This document shows positions 13,532-27,193 of a stretch of DNA of 64,000 nt, in pieces (position 1 is the stretch's first letter; each line of letters begins with the position of its first letter). Origin of the DNA: Aplectana chamaeleonis (Eukaryota; Nematoda; Chromadorea; Rhabditida; Cosmocercidae); NCBI GenBank assembly GCA_029168955.1, contig JAPDOI010000155.1, positions 434,001 to 498,000 of the forward strand. The letters run 5' to 3'. The notes under the pieces were generated by a model. That model worked only from the letters and a program-made list of their open reading frames with translations, was not told where the DNA came from and did not search any database. Made by a program: the position numbers and the translations under genes.

Positions 13532-13681
13532 GCCCCTTTCATAGATTGCCGACCGACGTCGGACGACTCGTTATCAAATTTGATAAGTCAAGATAGATAA
13601 GATGGGCAGGATAGGGTAGATAGATATTACTCACTCGATAACGAGTCGTCCGACGTCGGTCGGGCAAGTGTAAAAGAGGCT
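13531..13681. mobile_element. PIF/Harbinger-like MITE, 151 bp, copy 1
   Basis: Ends AGCCCCTTTCATAGATTGCC and, inverted, AGCCTCTTTTACACTTGCCC enclose longer arms with CCGACGTCGGACGACTCGTT. It is flanked by a perfect TTA duplication (13,528-13,530 and 13,682-13,684), the usual PIF/Harbinger target. The middle AGATAGATAAGATGGGCAGG is not palindromic. A copy of exactly the same length lies at 56,361. Confidence 0.88.
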
Positions 13682-13684
13682 TTA

Positions 13685-14075
13685 TTCGCGCTGGCCGCAA
13701 GTCCCTTTCAGAGTATATTCTCTGCGGGTCTATAACACTTCGGTCCGCTCAAAAAGACGCCCCCCTCCTTTGTACATATTTATAGCATTGATTTATAAGG
13801 AAACTTCAATCAGTGGGGAAAAATTAGATTTATTTCCGGCGATGAATAGGCTTCCAGCCTTGTTGATCTTGATAGTGAACCCTATACAGATCACTTACAG
13901 AACAGCGCTGCTGATATTCTCTGATCACCTGAGGCTTTCAAGTAGCTTTTGATACATGTACGCCTTTTTTCTTCCTGTAAAAGCTAACGAAACGCCAGGC
14001 ACATAGTAACTGGCACACATTGCATGGAATACCACACGACTAAACAAATGTCGGTTTATCATAGCTCAAAACAGA
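13685..14075. other. Unassigned interior of the hAT-like element
   Basis: No repeat or gene is recognised here beyond the subterminal GCCGTTTGC words that begin near 14,077. Confidence 0.4.
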
Positions 14076-14461
14076 TTTTGCCGTTTGCAGTTTTGCCGTT
14101 TGCCGGTCATTTTTGGGGTTTGCCGTTGCCGTCGCCGCTTGCCGAAATTCTAAATTTCCTTGCCGCACACCCCTGATTGGAGCAGTTTGCAGTTTCAGTC
14201 ACAATCGCCGAGCGACTGGGGTATTTCATAGCTAGTCGAAGCGACCTGCTCGATTTTCTTAGGTCGCTTCGACTAGTCGCGTCGCTTTCATGATGGAAGC
14301 GATTCGTCTAGTCGAAGCGACTAGGCCGTAATCTTTCGTCAGGACGTGGTGTATTCGGCGCCAAATTGCGTACGTCACAGCTCAGCCACATAACAGTCGG
14401 CATGTGAAAGGGAAAAACGAGTATTTTCTACACATTTACGATTATAGAGGTGAGAAAGTTC

Positions 14462-14753
14462 ACAAGTTTATAATTTGCCACCGGCACAGATTTCTCACCG
14501 AAGTGTTGTAGATTTTCTTTCCAAATTTTCCATGTTGTGGGCTCGATATCGTGATAACGTTATCGCCGGTAAGGCTGTTTCCCTTCTCCCTCGTCTGTTC
14601 GCAGCTTTAGCCGCTTTGTTCTCCAGAAAGACGGTGTGTGAATGAAACCATACTGCTCTCCACTTCTCTTATACCCTGCCCCTGATCAGACGGCTATCAT
14701 CAATTTTGTTTACGGTGAGAATTTTGTGCCGGTGGCAGTTTATAATCGTCTAG
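14462..14753. mobile_element. TATA-module MITE, copy c
   Basis: The inverted ends are TTTATAATTTGCCACCGGCA on the left and TGCCGGTGGCAGTTTATAA on the right, each followed inward by TTCTCACCG-type sequence. The interior holds a minus-strand TATA plus initiator module and a GATATCGTGATAACG stretch. Sister copies lie at 55,087 and 55,616. It has no coding capacity. Confidence 0.8.
14625..14673 (-). promoter_or_regulatory. TATA plus initiator module M4
   Basis: On the minus strand, TATAAGAG starts at 14,673 and the initiator TCATTC has its A at 14,643, exactly 30 nt downstream. It is followed by ACACACCGTCTTTCT, shared with the other modules. Confidence 0.55.
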
Positions 14754-15311
14754 AAAGTTCAATAAGGCTACCGAGAAATCACATTTCATGCAGAACTTTT
14801 GGCAATTACTAACGTTAGTTGAAGTTTCATGTTGCTGTGCATGCAAACTCCATCTCGTCGTCTTTTGGAACCATGTCTTTGTTGGAAAACTATGCGAGAC
14901 TAATTTATTTAGAAGATTAAGGCACCGAAGTCACAAAAAATCAGGAGGAATCGGCAAAAACCGAGAAATTTTTTTTTAAATTTCCTGCGACGTTGTTCGC
15001 AATTGTGCGTATTTTTTACGCAGAACTGCGACCGCCCGAGCAACTCAAAATCAGTGAACGAAGCGATTTCAAATCGCGGCAGTTTTGTTCGTCGCTTCGA
15101 CTTCACGAAGCGACCAGCTATGAATGGGGCTTCAGACATTGGGAGCACAGCGGGCTCATACTTGGCATCTCAATTAGTGCGAGCGGCGGGCCGCTGGCGA
15201 AAATGTGCCAGATTCCTGAAAGCTGCCTTATAACTAGCATTCAGCTGACAGGAGCGATCACATCTCGAAATTACCGATCGCATGAAAACGCAGTTGGGAT
15301 TGAAACCGTTT

Positions 15312-15678
15312 GGGGGGGGGCACTCAAGAAAATGAAATGATCCATCTATGAAAATGAAAATTTGGGCTGATATCATATGGCTGATAGCATTATCGGTACT
15401 CTTTCGGAATAGACGACCCACCTAATAAACTTGGATTTTCCTGGTGTTTTTTATATGTTCTTTGCACAAATTTTTCATGTTGCTCTCTGCTTCTACATGT
15501 TTAGAAGCAACAACATGACAAAATGATCCTGTAGCTGCATTAGAAAACCTTTCTGACCACAGTGGGTCGTCTATACCGCGTTAGCAGTCGTTGTTTTCGT
15601 GGAGACTCCATGGAAATACTTCGACTTCTGAAAATTGTCTCATTCATTCTCCAACTGACTCCTGAGTGCCCCCCCCCC
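15312..15678. mobile_element. G-run MITE (GGGGGGCACTC family), split by a nested element
   Basis: The left end is a G-run followed by CACTCAAGAAAATG; the right end is CTCCTGAGTGCCCCCC. The internal words CTGATATCATATG, CTGATAGC and GTTTTCGTGGAGACTCCATGG match the intact copies at 52,275 and 60,661. A 186-bp element is inserted in the middle (15,399-15,584), which explains the excess length. Confidence 0.75.
15399..15584. mobile_element. 186-bp MITE with ATAGACGACCCAC ends, copy 1
   Basis: CTCTTTCGGAATAGACGACC at the left is answered by GTGGGTCGTCTATACCG at the right. The interior is AT-rich with a small foldback (TGTTGCTCTCTGCTTC/GAAGCAACAACA). A second copy at 58,212-58,397 has the same length and ends but a different interior. 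Confidence 0.75.
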
Positions 15679-15759
15679 TTAGCGGTGTCATACTATGACT
15701 GGCATTCGAGAGAGCACGTTTCAACGTTATTCTCTTATTTCATTGATAAGCTCAGCTGG

Positions 15760-15858
15760 TATATAAGGCGATTCAGTCCAGTGAGTGCTCACTCCGCACT
15801 TTAATGCCGGCCCTGGAAGGTGACCTGAAGTCGCTCTACAGAGGCTAGCATATTTTTG
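15760..15858 (+). ncRNA. Candidate hairpin RNA with its own TATA promoter, M13
   Basis: TATATAAG starts at 15,760 and an initiator TCACTC has its A at 15,791 (31 nt). Downstream GCCGGCCCTGGAAGGTGACC can fold with GGTCGC-region sequence TCGCTCTACAG, giving a weaker version of the stem seen in copies at 16,297 and 17,407; one stem change leaves a T:G wobble in place of T:A. A T-run follows at 15,854-15,858. A transcript from 15,791 to the T-run would be about 68 nt. Either Pol II or a U6-type Pol III promoter is conceivable. It could instead be just an inert transposon end. Confidence 0.4.
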
Positions 15859-16296
15859 GCAGATGAGGGTGAGGGACCCACACCGAATCATCGGTCTGCT
15901 AAGAGACTGGCGGACTGCGGCTATTACGAAACAGACAAAAAATCCTGAAGAATCAAGCCAATTATAAAACTTTCCTACGTTTTGACCCCTATTTTGTCAT
16001 AACTTGACTACCGTTTGAGCTGTCTTCTCACTTCCTAGTGGGTTCAGAGCTTCACTCAGGTACTCAGGGCGCCGGCCGGCGAACCTTTATGCCGAAAACG
16101 ACGGCCGGCGCCCCACGTTTCGAGGGTGCCGGCCAGCGGCGAACCATGCTGCATGCGACGCACACGCAGCGCGGATACTGGCTCGCCCGCGAACCACAAA
16201 ACCCGCCACGCCATCTTCAATTGGGCCGGTTGGAAAGACAATTCATAATAATCACGACTGATCACGTCGTAACGTGGTTATCATGTGCACAGCCGG

Positions 16297-16395
16297 TATA
16301 AAAGGCGCCTCATCTCACAAGAGTCCTCAATCGGCATTCTACTGCAGGCCCCGGAGGGTGACTTCGAGTCACTCTCCGGAGGCCAGCATATTTTT
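16297..16395 (+). ncRNA. Candidate hairpin RNA with its own TATA promoter, M11
   Basis: TATAAAAG starts at 16,297; initiator TCAATC has its A at 16,329. A 13-bp stem follows (16,351-16,363 with 16,367-16,379; CCGGAGGGTGACT, loop TCG, AGTCACTCTCCGG, with one G:U), extended by GGCC/GGCC around a bulged A. A run of five T ends at 16,395, so the predicted transcript is about 67 nt. The same order of promoter, hairpin and AGCATATTT recurs at 15,760 and 17,407. The folding is read directly; transcription is inference. Confidence 0.45.
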
Positions 16396-16699
16396 GACCG
16401 CTGGGGGGATAGGGGTATCACCACGGGTGGGGGGGGGGGGTTCTGCCGTGATCTGCCGGGAGAGTGGTTCCTCACCGCAGATTGCGGCGGACCGAGGCAG
16501 GGCGTTTCTCCGCCGTGGGGTCGGGGTGAGATGCTTGAGGTAAACAATAATACAAATAATGATAGCGGGTCGTCTGGTAAAGGTCGGCGGGCCGTCGACA
16601 TACGGCTGGCCGGCGAACCAAAAGCAGGCGGCCAGAGGGCGGAGACAGCGGGCCAGCTGGGAAAGGTTCGCCGGCCGTCGTCCTGAGTTCCTGAGCAGC

Positions 16700-16761
16700 C
16701 GCTGATTCCTGGAGGAGAACGGTGTGTGGATGAAGACAAACCACTCTGCATTCTTTTTATA
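16700..16761 (-). promoter_or_regulatory. TATA plus initiator module M6
   Basis: On the minus strand, GGGTATAAAAAG has its TATA start at 16,761 and initiator TCATCC with the A at 16,731, 30 nt away. It is followed by ACACACCG and, downstream, by the CTCAGGACGACGGCCGGCG module of the surrounding composite element. Confidence 0.5.
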
Positions 16762-17310
16762 CCCTACCCCTTATCAATTGAGTCTTAACAATTCTGTTCA
16801 CTGTGAGTTTTTGTCTGTTTCGCAATAGTCGCCGACCGCTGGCAAATGATTGTTCAACAGCGGGCAGCCAGGTAATGGCCAAGAGACTGCCAGCGGTCGG
16901 CCAGCGTTCTGGCGGACCCCTGGCAGGGTTTTGGCGGACCGCTGAGTAATGGCTGTTCGACACCAGGAATGGTTTCTGCTGGCCAGGCAAATGCCGGCGG
17001 TCCGCCAATCCCAATGTCTGAGTTTGTGTCTAGTGAAACCTCTTTCAGGCCTCTTTTGGACCTAGTTCAGAGATCTATCGTTGTGCGCCGCGATGGTCTA
17101 AGTATCGATAATGATCCCGTCGCGTATCGATTTATATTTGAACCGCATCGATTATTATTCAAAGCACGCTATCCCAGCGATCGGCACTCAGGTACTAAGG
17201 ACGACGGCCGGCGAACCTTTTCCAGCTGGCCCGAGGTCTCCGTCCTCCGGCCGCCCGCTTTTGGTTCGCCGGCCAGCTTCATGTCGATGGCCCGCCGACC
17301 TTTACCAGAT

Positions 17311-17407
17311 AAATATGCTGGCCTCTGGAGAGTGACTCGAAGTCACCTTCCAGGGCCGGCATTAGAATGCCGAATGAGGACTCTAGTGAGATGAGGCGCC
17401 TTTTATA
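17311..17407 (-). ncRNA. Candidate hairpin RNA with its own TATA promoter, M12
   Basis: On the minus strand TATAAAAG starts at 17,407 and initiator TCATTC has its A at 17,375 (32 nt). The hairpin CTGGAAGGTGACT, loop TCG, AGTCACTCTCCAG keeps the lower and upper stem of M11 with several base changes that preserve pairing and one A:C mismatch. The T-run is shortened to ATATTTA, so a Pol III-like end is weaker here than in M11 and M13. Confidence 0.4.
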
Positions 17408-17834
17408 CCGCCTGTGCAGGTGATAAGCACGTTACGACGTGATCATTCGTGATCATTATCAATTGTCTTTCCAACTGGCCGAATTCAAGATGGCGTGGCG
17501 TGTTTTGTGGCTCGCGGGCGAGCAAATATCCGCGCTGCGTGTGCGTCGCATGCAGAATGGTTCGCCGCTGGCCGGCACCCTCGAAATGTGGGGCGCCGGC
17601 CGTCGTTTTCGGCGTAGAGGTTCGCCGGCCGTCGCCCTGAGTACCTGAGCAGTGGAACTGTGAAAGAGGCTTTACAGTTTCACCGCCGATCGCTGAGTGC
17701 GGGTATGGACTTTCTGGGAGTCCGTTCCTCTCCCAAACGAGTATTATGTATCGACAGGACAAAGGATCGTGTAAGAAAGATTTTGACCGAAACCTATAGT
17801 TTATCACTTTGATAGAGGTAAAATTACAGCCCAC

Positions 17835-17962
17835 TCCACAGTCTGCCAGACGACGCAGTCCGGCACGTTATAAGATAGGACTGCGGCGTCAGTGCGGCAC
17901 GCACAGCGGTATCGGCCACATACGACGCAGTGCGGTGAAACCATTGATACGGCGTCGGTGCA
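17835..17962. repeat. Diverged relative of the 63,285 MITE
   Basis: GACGCAGTCCGGCACGTTAT and GACTGCGGCGTC match the element at 63,285-63,517 (CGCCGTCCGGCACGTTATAA). Termini are not clear, so it is annotated as a fragment. Confidence 0.5.
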
Positions 17963-18081
17963 AGTTATGACGGGTTAGAACGTGTTGTTTCGGCCCTGCA
18001 TTGTGAGTAAACGCGAAATGCCGAACCAGACATGTTGCCACAACTGACGTGATATGGCAAAATTAAATGAAGTGTCCATTA

Positions 18082-18726
18082 GGCCCCGGTCAGAGTTGGT
18101 GCTATTTGCATCTGTATCCCCGCACCCCCGCACCCCCAACACCCCCCGCACCCCCAACACCCCCAACACCCACCCGGTCGATACGTATGTTTAAAATGAT
18201 GGAGTGAGGTTGAGAAAATCACTCGGTGCATCCAACTTGATATGACGATGATTACGTGGCCAACAGGATTGCACCTGTTCAGAGAAATAGTGAAGGAGAG
18301 TATGGTGAAGTAACGGAGGTAGCAGTAAGGTTAGCTTTCTAGTGACACGCAATGTTTTATCATAGGCCCGACCACCCGGTGATTTTCTCATCCGCCGTCA
18401 TCCACGTATTGCATGGATATCGACCGCGTCGGATACACCGAGTGATTTTCTCAACTTCACTTCATTTTAAACATACGTATCGACCGGTGGGGTGCGGGGG
18501 TGTTAGTGCGGGGGTGTTGGGGGTGCGGGGGATACACCGAGTGATTTTCTCAGCTTCACCTCACCATGTTGTTCATACGTATCGACCGGGTGGGTGTTGG
18601 GGCGTGTTGGGGGGTGCGGTGGGGTGCGGGGGGATACACCTAATGATTTCTGCATCCCATTTCCAATGCATTCTGTGTGTATCGACCGGGCTGGAGACGT
18701 CAGCTCATCCAACTATGACCGGGGCC
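18082..18726. mobile_element. PIF/Harbinger-like element, GGCCCCGGTC ends, copy 1
   Basis: The inverted ends GGCCCCGGTCAGAGTTGG and CCAACTATGACCGGGGCC lie directly inside a TTA duplication (18,079-18,081 and 18,727-18,729). The interior is built from repeated units pairing CCGGTCGATACGTATG with AAAATCACTCGGTG, in both orientations, separated by GGGGGTG-type simple runs. There is no transposase frame. A 524-bp relative lies inverted at 45,285 and a fragment near 43,785-43,900. Confidence 0.82.
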
Positions 18727-18884
18727 TTAGATAACTCGTTATTCCAACGTTTTCAGGCCCCACGTTTTCCCTTTCCGACAGCCTCACCCTTTTTCAACTT
18801 TCACCCGAAAGTCTTCATGATCGTCTGATTTCCTATCTGCCTGTCCCCAGTCCCCATATTCTTCGTCTTATTTTACTGGTTGAT

Positions 18885-19833
18885 ATGGATACTCCACTAG
18901 CAGCTCCCTCTGGTCCCAGTCGTCGTGTTAACCCTCTACGTTTCGATCCGTCACCGCCTGAGCAGATCGACACGTTTGATCAAGATGTTGCTGATGGCCG
19001 ATGAGACGTTACCACTTCACCTGCGTACAGTTATGGCAGCGTTGTTGAGTGACCGGAAGGAGCTGAAATCAGTCATTTCCCGAAATCTTTAGCTGGAGAA
19101 TGAAGTTGCTGTACTGCGAGCCGAAAACGAGCAGCTGAGGAAATCTCTTCATGATTCGCATGGTGCCGACGAGTCACAGAGGTTGACCAGGAGGAATGAT
19201 CTGATAGTGAGTGAGTCGATGAATTCTCGTGCAAATTCGTCTAGAGATTTTGATGAGGCTGAGCGGCAACGCTCAATTGTTATTGATGGCCCCCCGTCTC
19301 AAACACTACTCGACTCTCAAGATATTTATCAGGCCCTCCTTAACCAAGGAGGATAGGGATTGGGCGCGTGCAGCAGGGATGGCGCAACGCAATGTATCAA
19401 ATCTGAGTTCACCCGTTGAGAATTCTGATAGCATGCCGCAGCAGTCGAGTAATAGTATATCTGCCAATGCTGTTGTGACTTCTACAGTCTACAGCACTGT
19501 AGGTAGGACCTGGTGAGGTTGCGGATTCTTCTTAACATACTGTAGCTTGATAGTGTTATCACTCATTTTTTCGAAACAACTAAAATCGGTCGGTGAGTTT
19601 CGGCTTCCGCTCTCACATTTTCACCTGTTTTCATTGCTTCCACAGATGTATTCGTATCGGTGAACACACAGACTCACCGATCTATCAAAGCTGTTCCGGA
19701 AAAAATGATTGATACCACTAACAGACTACCGTATCTATGTTAGGACGAGTCCGCAACCTCACCAGCTCATACTAACATTGCTGTAGACTATGATTTTGTA
19801 ACACCCAGGACACCTGGTCAGTTAAACCACTAA
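18885..19833 (+). pseudogene. CR1-like ORF1 pseudogene (coiled-coil protein)
   Basis: From ATG at 18,885 the frame gives MDTPLAAPSGPSRRVNPLRF, then shifts near 18,985 into a stretch with a stop at the LENEVAV heptads. LENEVAVLRAENEQLRKSL is a clear leucine-zipper-like coiled coil, followed by EAERQRSIVIDGPP, which resembles the RRSIVI-G motif I know from nematode CR1 ORF1 proteins. The carboxyl end TPRTPGQLNH with its stop at 19,831 lies beyond a MITE inserted at 19,510-19,763. The family's ORF1 products are thought to act as RNA-binding chaperones in the retrotransposition particle. At least one frameshift, one stop and the insertion disable this copy. Confidence 0.65.
19510..19763. mobile_element. 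MITE, 254 bp, inserted in CR1 ORF1
   Basis: GGTGAGGTTGCGGATTCTTC on the left is mirrored by GAGTCCGCAACCTCACC on the right, with further pairing (CTTAACATACTGTAG against CTACCGTATCTATGTTA). Removing it rejoins the ORF1 carboxyl-terminal reading. Confidence 0.8.
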
Positions 19834-19865
19834 ATGATCGTCGGAATCAGGATAATCAATACATA

Positions 19866-22771
19866 TGTCTTTTGGTGGTGAAAAACAGCAGCGCGTTTTC
19901 GTATTTGCTTTCCAGGAACTCTTTTGACATATCAATTTTGGCTGAAACCTGGTTATCGGTTAATATTGACTTCGCACCTCTCCTTGGGGTGGATTGTTCT
20001 CAGTACGTGATTGCTAAGTGTGACCATTCTCACAGGAGAGGTGGAGAAGTGGCTCTTATCATAAAAAATTCTTTTCCCCGTCTGCAATATTCCAAGAGCC
20101 TGTCGAGGGCTCATATGAGATTGTTTTTGCCGATTTGTTGGCGGAAAGTATTGTTCGCTTAATAGTGGTATACAGAGCACCATCTGCCACAGTATTAATG
20201 ACCGAGCAGTTGAGTAGGGTTGTCAATGATCTGTTATCGTCCATCACTGGATGAGGGATCTCCGCGACGCTGCTTGGCGGGAAAAATCGCGCGCGGGAAA
20301 ACGAAGGGGGAGCGGCTATTGATCGCGCAATTTTTCCCGCCAAGCAGCGTCGCGGCGATCCCTCATCCAGTGATGGAGGATATGTTGCAACCATCCCAGT
20401 ATATTGACCGGTAATTTCAACCTTCCCGACATCGACTGGACTGCAACACCACCTGCCTGTAACTCTCCTTCTTCAAGATTGTTTACTGAGCTTTCTATGT
20501 TCCACTCTCTTGAGCAATATGTCAGGTTAGCCACACTGGGTGGTAATACTTTGGATCTAATTTTCTTGAATGCTGGCGGTATGGTCTCTAATATTGATGT
20601 GAGGGCGCCGATTGGCAGGAGGGATCACGCATCGATTGTCTTTAATGTACAGTTAGCAGTGAGGAAGGCCGCCGTAGTCAAAAAGAGGAACTTCGAAGGA
20701 GCTGATTATGATGGGATTCGTGCTTTGCTGCTAGACATTGACTGGTACACGTCTTTTTCTTTGGTTCAATCAGTTGATGAGATGTATGAAATATTCTTAA
20801 CTATTCTTCACGAGTCTATAAACAGCTATGTGCCCATAGTCACGGTTCCTGCACAGAAAGGAAATCTACTAGAGTACCACATTCGGCGCGAAGAGAAAAG
20901 GTCGTGTACATGGGAGAGGGCGAACGAGGGTGGAAGCTTGCAAGACTGGGGGAATTTTCGAAAAAATGGCAGCGATTACCAAAAAAGCTGAGGAAATATA
21001 ATAGCTTAATTGAGAGAAACGTTATTGAATCAAAGGAAAGGAATGCATACTATAAATTGTTGAATTCAATGTTGAATGAAAGACCCAAGGTCGTTACTTT
21101 AGAACTTGAAGACGGAACCACAGCTGTCTCCGACTCCGAAAAAGCAGAAATATTTGCTGAAACTTTTGGAAAATCTTATTCTCCAGTCACTTACGGTTTG
21201 ATGGACGTTTACACGCATACTGGTTTCCCGGAAATGGCTGACTCGGTTTGGTTTTACGCGGATGATATTTTCTCTCTACTTGTGCGATGGCCAGAGTCGC
21301 ACTCTATTTTTCCGGACGAAATACCTCTCCTTTTTGTTAAGAAAGCGGCGGATATTAATGCTAATCCCTTGGAACATATTCTTAATTTAAGTTTCATGCG
21401 GGCTGAGGTTTCTTCTACATGGAAAACGTCCTTTGTCATTCTCATACCAAAAAACTGCCCTTTTCTCACCCCGGTAACTACAGGCCCATAAGCATTACTT
21501 CACTCTTTGGTAGAACCTTTAAAAATACTCAAGAAGAGACTAGTTGCTCATCTTGATGAGCATGCGATAATTTCTCCGTTCCAACATGCTTTTCAAAAAG
21601 GTAGATCTACTACAACCGCAATGCTTCAAGCCGTTAATGACTGGACCGAATTCCTTGATTATGGATCCCCAGTTGATGTGGTATATCTAGACTTCTCCAA
21701 GGTCTTTGGTCGTGTTTGTCATGATAAGCTGCTCCTCAAGCTGAAGTCTGTAGGTGTTCACGCTCGCATTATTCAATGGCTAAAAGAAATATTGTCGTTT
21801 AATTGTTCGGGGTGCATGTTAATGACGCTTACTCTGCGCCGAGATATGCGGCAAGTGGGGTCCCTCAAGGAGGCGTGTTGTCTCCAATTTTATTCAACAT
21901 TTTCACTTATGAGCTCCCGTATATAATTGTTTCCGATGGTGTTCGATGCTCCGCGTTTGCCGATGATGTCAAGATTTACCACTCGATGAATACCGTTGAG
22001 AATTGCGCTGCCGTACAGAGGGCAATCGATGTCGTCAATGAGTGGTCCGCGACATGGTCCCTTCCAAATAGTGGGGAAAAAACTTGTGTTTCACATTTGG
22101 GTTCTCGTAACAATAGGTCTCCTTACTGCATTCAGCAGTCGCACATCAAAGTGATCGATGAGCAAAAAGATCTTGGATTCCTAGTCACCACTGACCTCAA
22201 CTTTGACAAACACTGTGATGAAATCGCTCGTAAGGCAACTCGGATGGTGTACAAAATGTTCAGAGTGCTGAGCACCAGAAACTCAACATTTTTGCTACGC
22301 GCGTTCAAAACTTATGTAAGACCAATTTTGGAATATGGTACTCCAATATTTAGTCCTTATAAGGTAAGATCGATCAAAGTGCTTGAAAATGTTCAGAACA
22401 GTTTTACGCGCAAGCTTATGACTATAGTTCTCGAGTTTCTTTATGACAGGATACCATCTGCTCCTGAGAGAAATGCGAACCTTTCTTTGGATACTCTTCG
22501 CTTAAGGAGGAGGATGTTTGATCTTATCCTTTTTCATAAAATCCTCACTGGAGAATGCGGTCCTCATCTTGGGCACTTTTGTACTCTGAGAACTTCTATC
22601 ACTAGAGGAGGAGAAACAAAATATATTCTACCTCGCGCCAAGCACAATCGCAGATTCCACTATTTTACCTTTAGGGCAGGGCGAGAATACTTCGATCTAT
22701 TCAAAAAACCTATGCCACCCATCGATATTCGTGCCTTAAAAAAATGGTTGTGTAGTAACCTAAATCCGTGA
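19866..22771 (+). pseudogene. CR1-like ORF2 pseudogene: endonuclease and reverse transcriptase
   Basis: The EEP endonuclease starts around SFDISILAETWLS (E of the ET motif) and, after a 136-bp MITE, resumes at TGNFNLPDIDW, followed by GGNTLDLIFL and RRDHASIVF, the catalytic SDH-like H. The linker runs to about 21,400. The RT shows FQHAFQKGRSTTTAML, VDVVYLDFSKVFGRVCHDKL, then after a frameshift near 21,800 SGVPQGGVLSPILFN and CSAFADDVKIY, so the FADD active site is kept. The C-terminal domain (YVRPILEYGTPIFSPY) ends at 22,771. Frames change at about 20,950, 21,490 and 21,800, and the start is not preserved. It would have copied element RNA at nicked target DNA; now non-functional. Confidence 0.85.
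20241..20376. mobile_element. Foldback MITE, 136 bp, inserted in the CR1 endonuclease
   Basis: CCATCACTGGATGAGGGATC and CGCTGCTTGGCGGGAAAAAT are mirrored almost perfectly at 20,330-20,376, leaving only a short GC-rich loop. It falls between the two halves of the endonuclease domain. Confidence 0.88.
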
Positions 22772-22921
22772 CCGATATTGATGTTGTTTGCTGCTCATGC
22801 TGAGCCTTGTTGATTCTTGATCATATCATTTGTCGTTGATGAGAAATGGCTGTGTATGATTTATGACTTTTTTCGTTTTTTCTTTCGTGTTTTATATGAT
22901 CCCACATGAACTTGCTCATGT

Positions 22922-22967
22922 AATAAATATATAAAAAATAAATAAAGACATCAATAAATATAAATAA

Positions 22968-23056
<89 letters not shown>
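22922..23056. repeat. TAAATA and (TA)n microsatellite at the CR1 3' end
   Basis: A TAAATA-type tail passes into an uninterrupted (TA)n run from about 22,972 to 23,056. The following RTE element begins within about 200 bp. Confidence 0.9.
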
Positions 23057-23059
<3 letters not shown>

Positions 23060-23269
23060 GGGTGTGTATACAAGTCTTTTAGTACCTGCTCGTTGGTGTC
23101 CCTATTTTAACTTAACCCAGCAGACGTTTGAGTGTATACAGGGAACGTTCGAGCCATATAGCGTGCACAACTATATCGCGAAAGTATCCCACACATTGCC
23201 TATAGGTGTCGCCGTCCGGCACACTAAGGCCTCTGGTCCATAACATCTTAGGATCCGTACCTAGGGAGT
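23057..23269. other. Leader sequence before the RTE endonuclease
   Basis: This lies between the (TA)n tract and the first recognisable RTE coding sequence. It may be the 5' leader of that element; no other feature is seen. Confidence 0.4.

Positions 23270-27193
<3,924 letters not shown>

Larger units (their letters stand above)
11205..14175. mobile_element. hAT-like non-autonomous element, 2,971 bp
   Basis: The termini are YAGGGGTGTGCGGCA in inverted orientation, the CAGGGGTG-type end common in hAT transposons. They are flanked by matching 8-bp sites (gttggaac at 11,197 and attggagc at 14,176, six of eight identical), the hAT target-site length. Both subterminal zones are packed with TTGCCG/CGGCAA words, plausible transposase-binding sites. 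The interior holds no recognisable transposase and instead carries other MITEs at 12,087, 13,042 and 13,531, so this is a non-autonomous element used as an insertion target. The superfamily call is inferred from ends and target length. Confidence 0.7.
11099..15134. repeat. Cluster of GTCGCTTCGACTAGTCGC inverted motifs
   Basis: The word GTCGCTTCGACTAGTCGC, or close variants, occurs at about 11,115, 14,220 (reverse), 14,262, 14,305 (reverse) and 15,090-15,118. The outermost copies are embedded in CATTCATAGCTGGTCGC on the left and GCGACCAGCTATGAATG on the right. This looks like one or two old TIR elements later split by the hAT-like element and other insertions; exact ends cannot be fixed. Confidence 0.5.
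16048..17660. mobile_element. Composite GC-rich inverted-repeat element with inward promoters
   Basis: Left and right arms of roughly 350 bp are inverted copies. Each begins with CTCAGGTACTCAGGGCG, continues through GACGGCCGGCGCCCCAC and GCATGCGACGCACACGCAGC, and ends with a TATAAAAGGCGCCTCATCTC promoter facing inward plus a hairpin. Inside lies a second inverted pair (16,560-16,690 and 17,185-17,310) around GGTTCGCCGGCC and CCAGCTGG words, a minus-strand TATA module of the other subfamily (M6), and a CCGCTGGC/GCCAGCGG-rich centre at 16,815-17,010. No transposase is present. It reads as one element nested in another of the same broad lineage. Confidence 0.65.
18885..22960 (+). mobile_element. 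CR1-like LINE, degenerate, with two nested MITEs
   Basis: A two-ORF non-LTR retrotransposon reads left to right: a coiled-coil ORF1 (18,885-19,833), then endonuclease and reverse transcriptase (about 19,866-22,771), then an AT-rich 3' region that grades into TAAATA and (TA)n repeats at 22,922-23,056. The C-terminal region after the RT resembles CR1/Jockey-group elements. MITEs at 19,510-19,763 and 20,241-20,376 interrupt it. Frameshifts and stops show it is dead. Confidence 0.85.

Noticed and set aside
16281..16751. 156-codon minus-strand and 133-codon plus-strand frames
   Set aside because: Overlapping frames in a GC-rich inverted-repeat element; palindromic DNA with few stops explains both.
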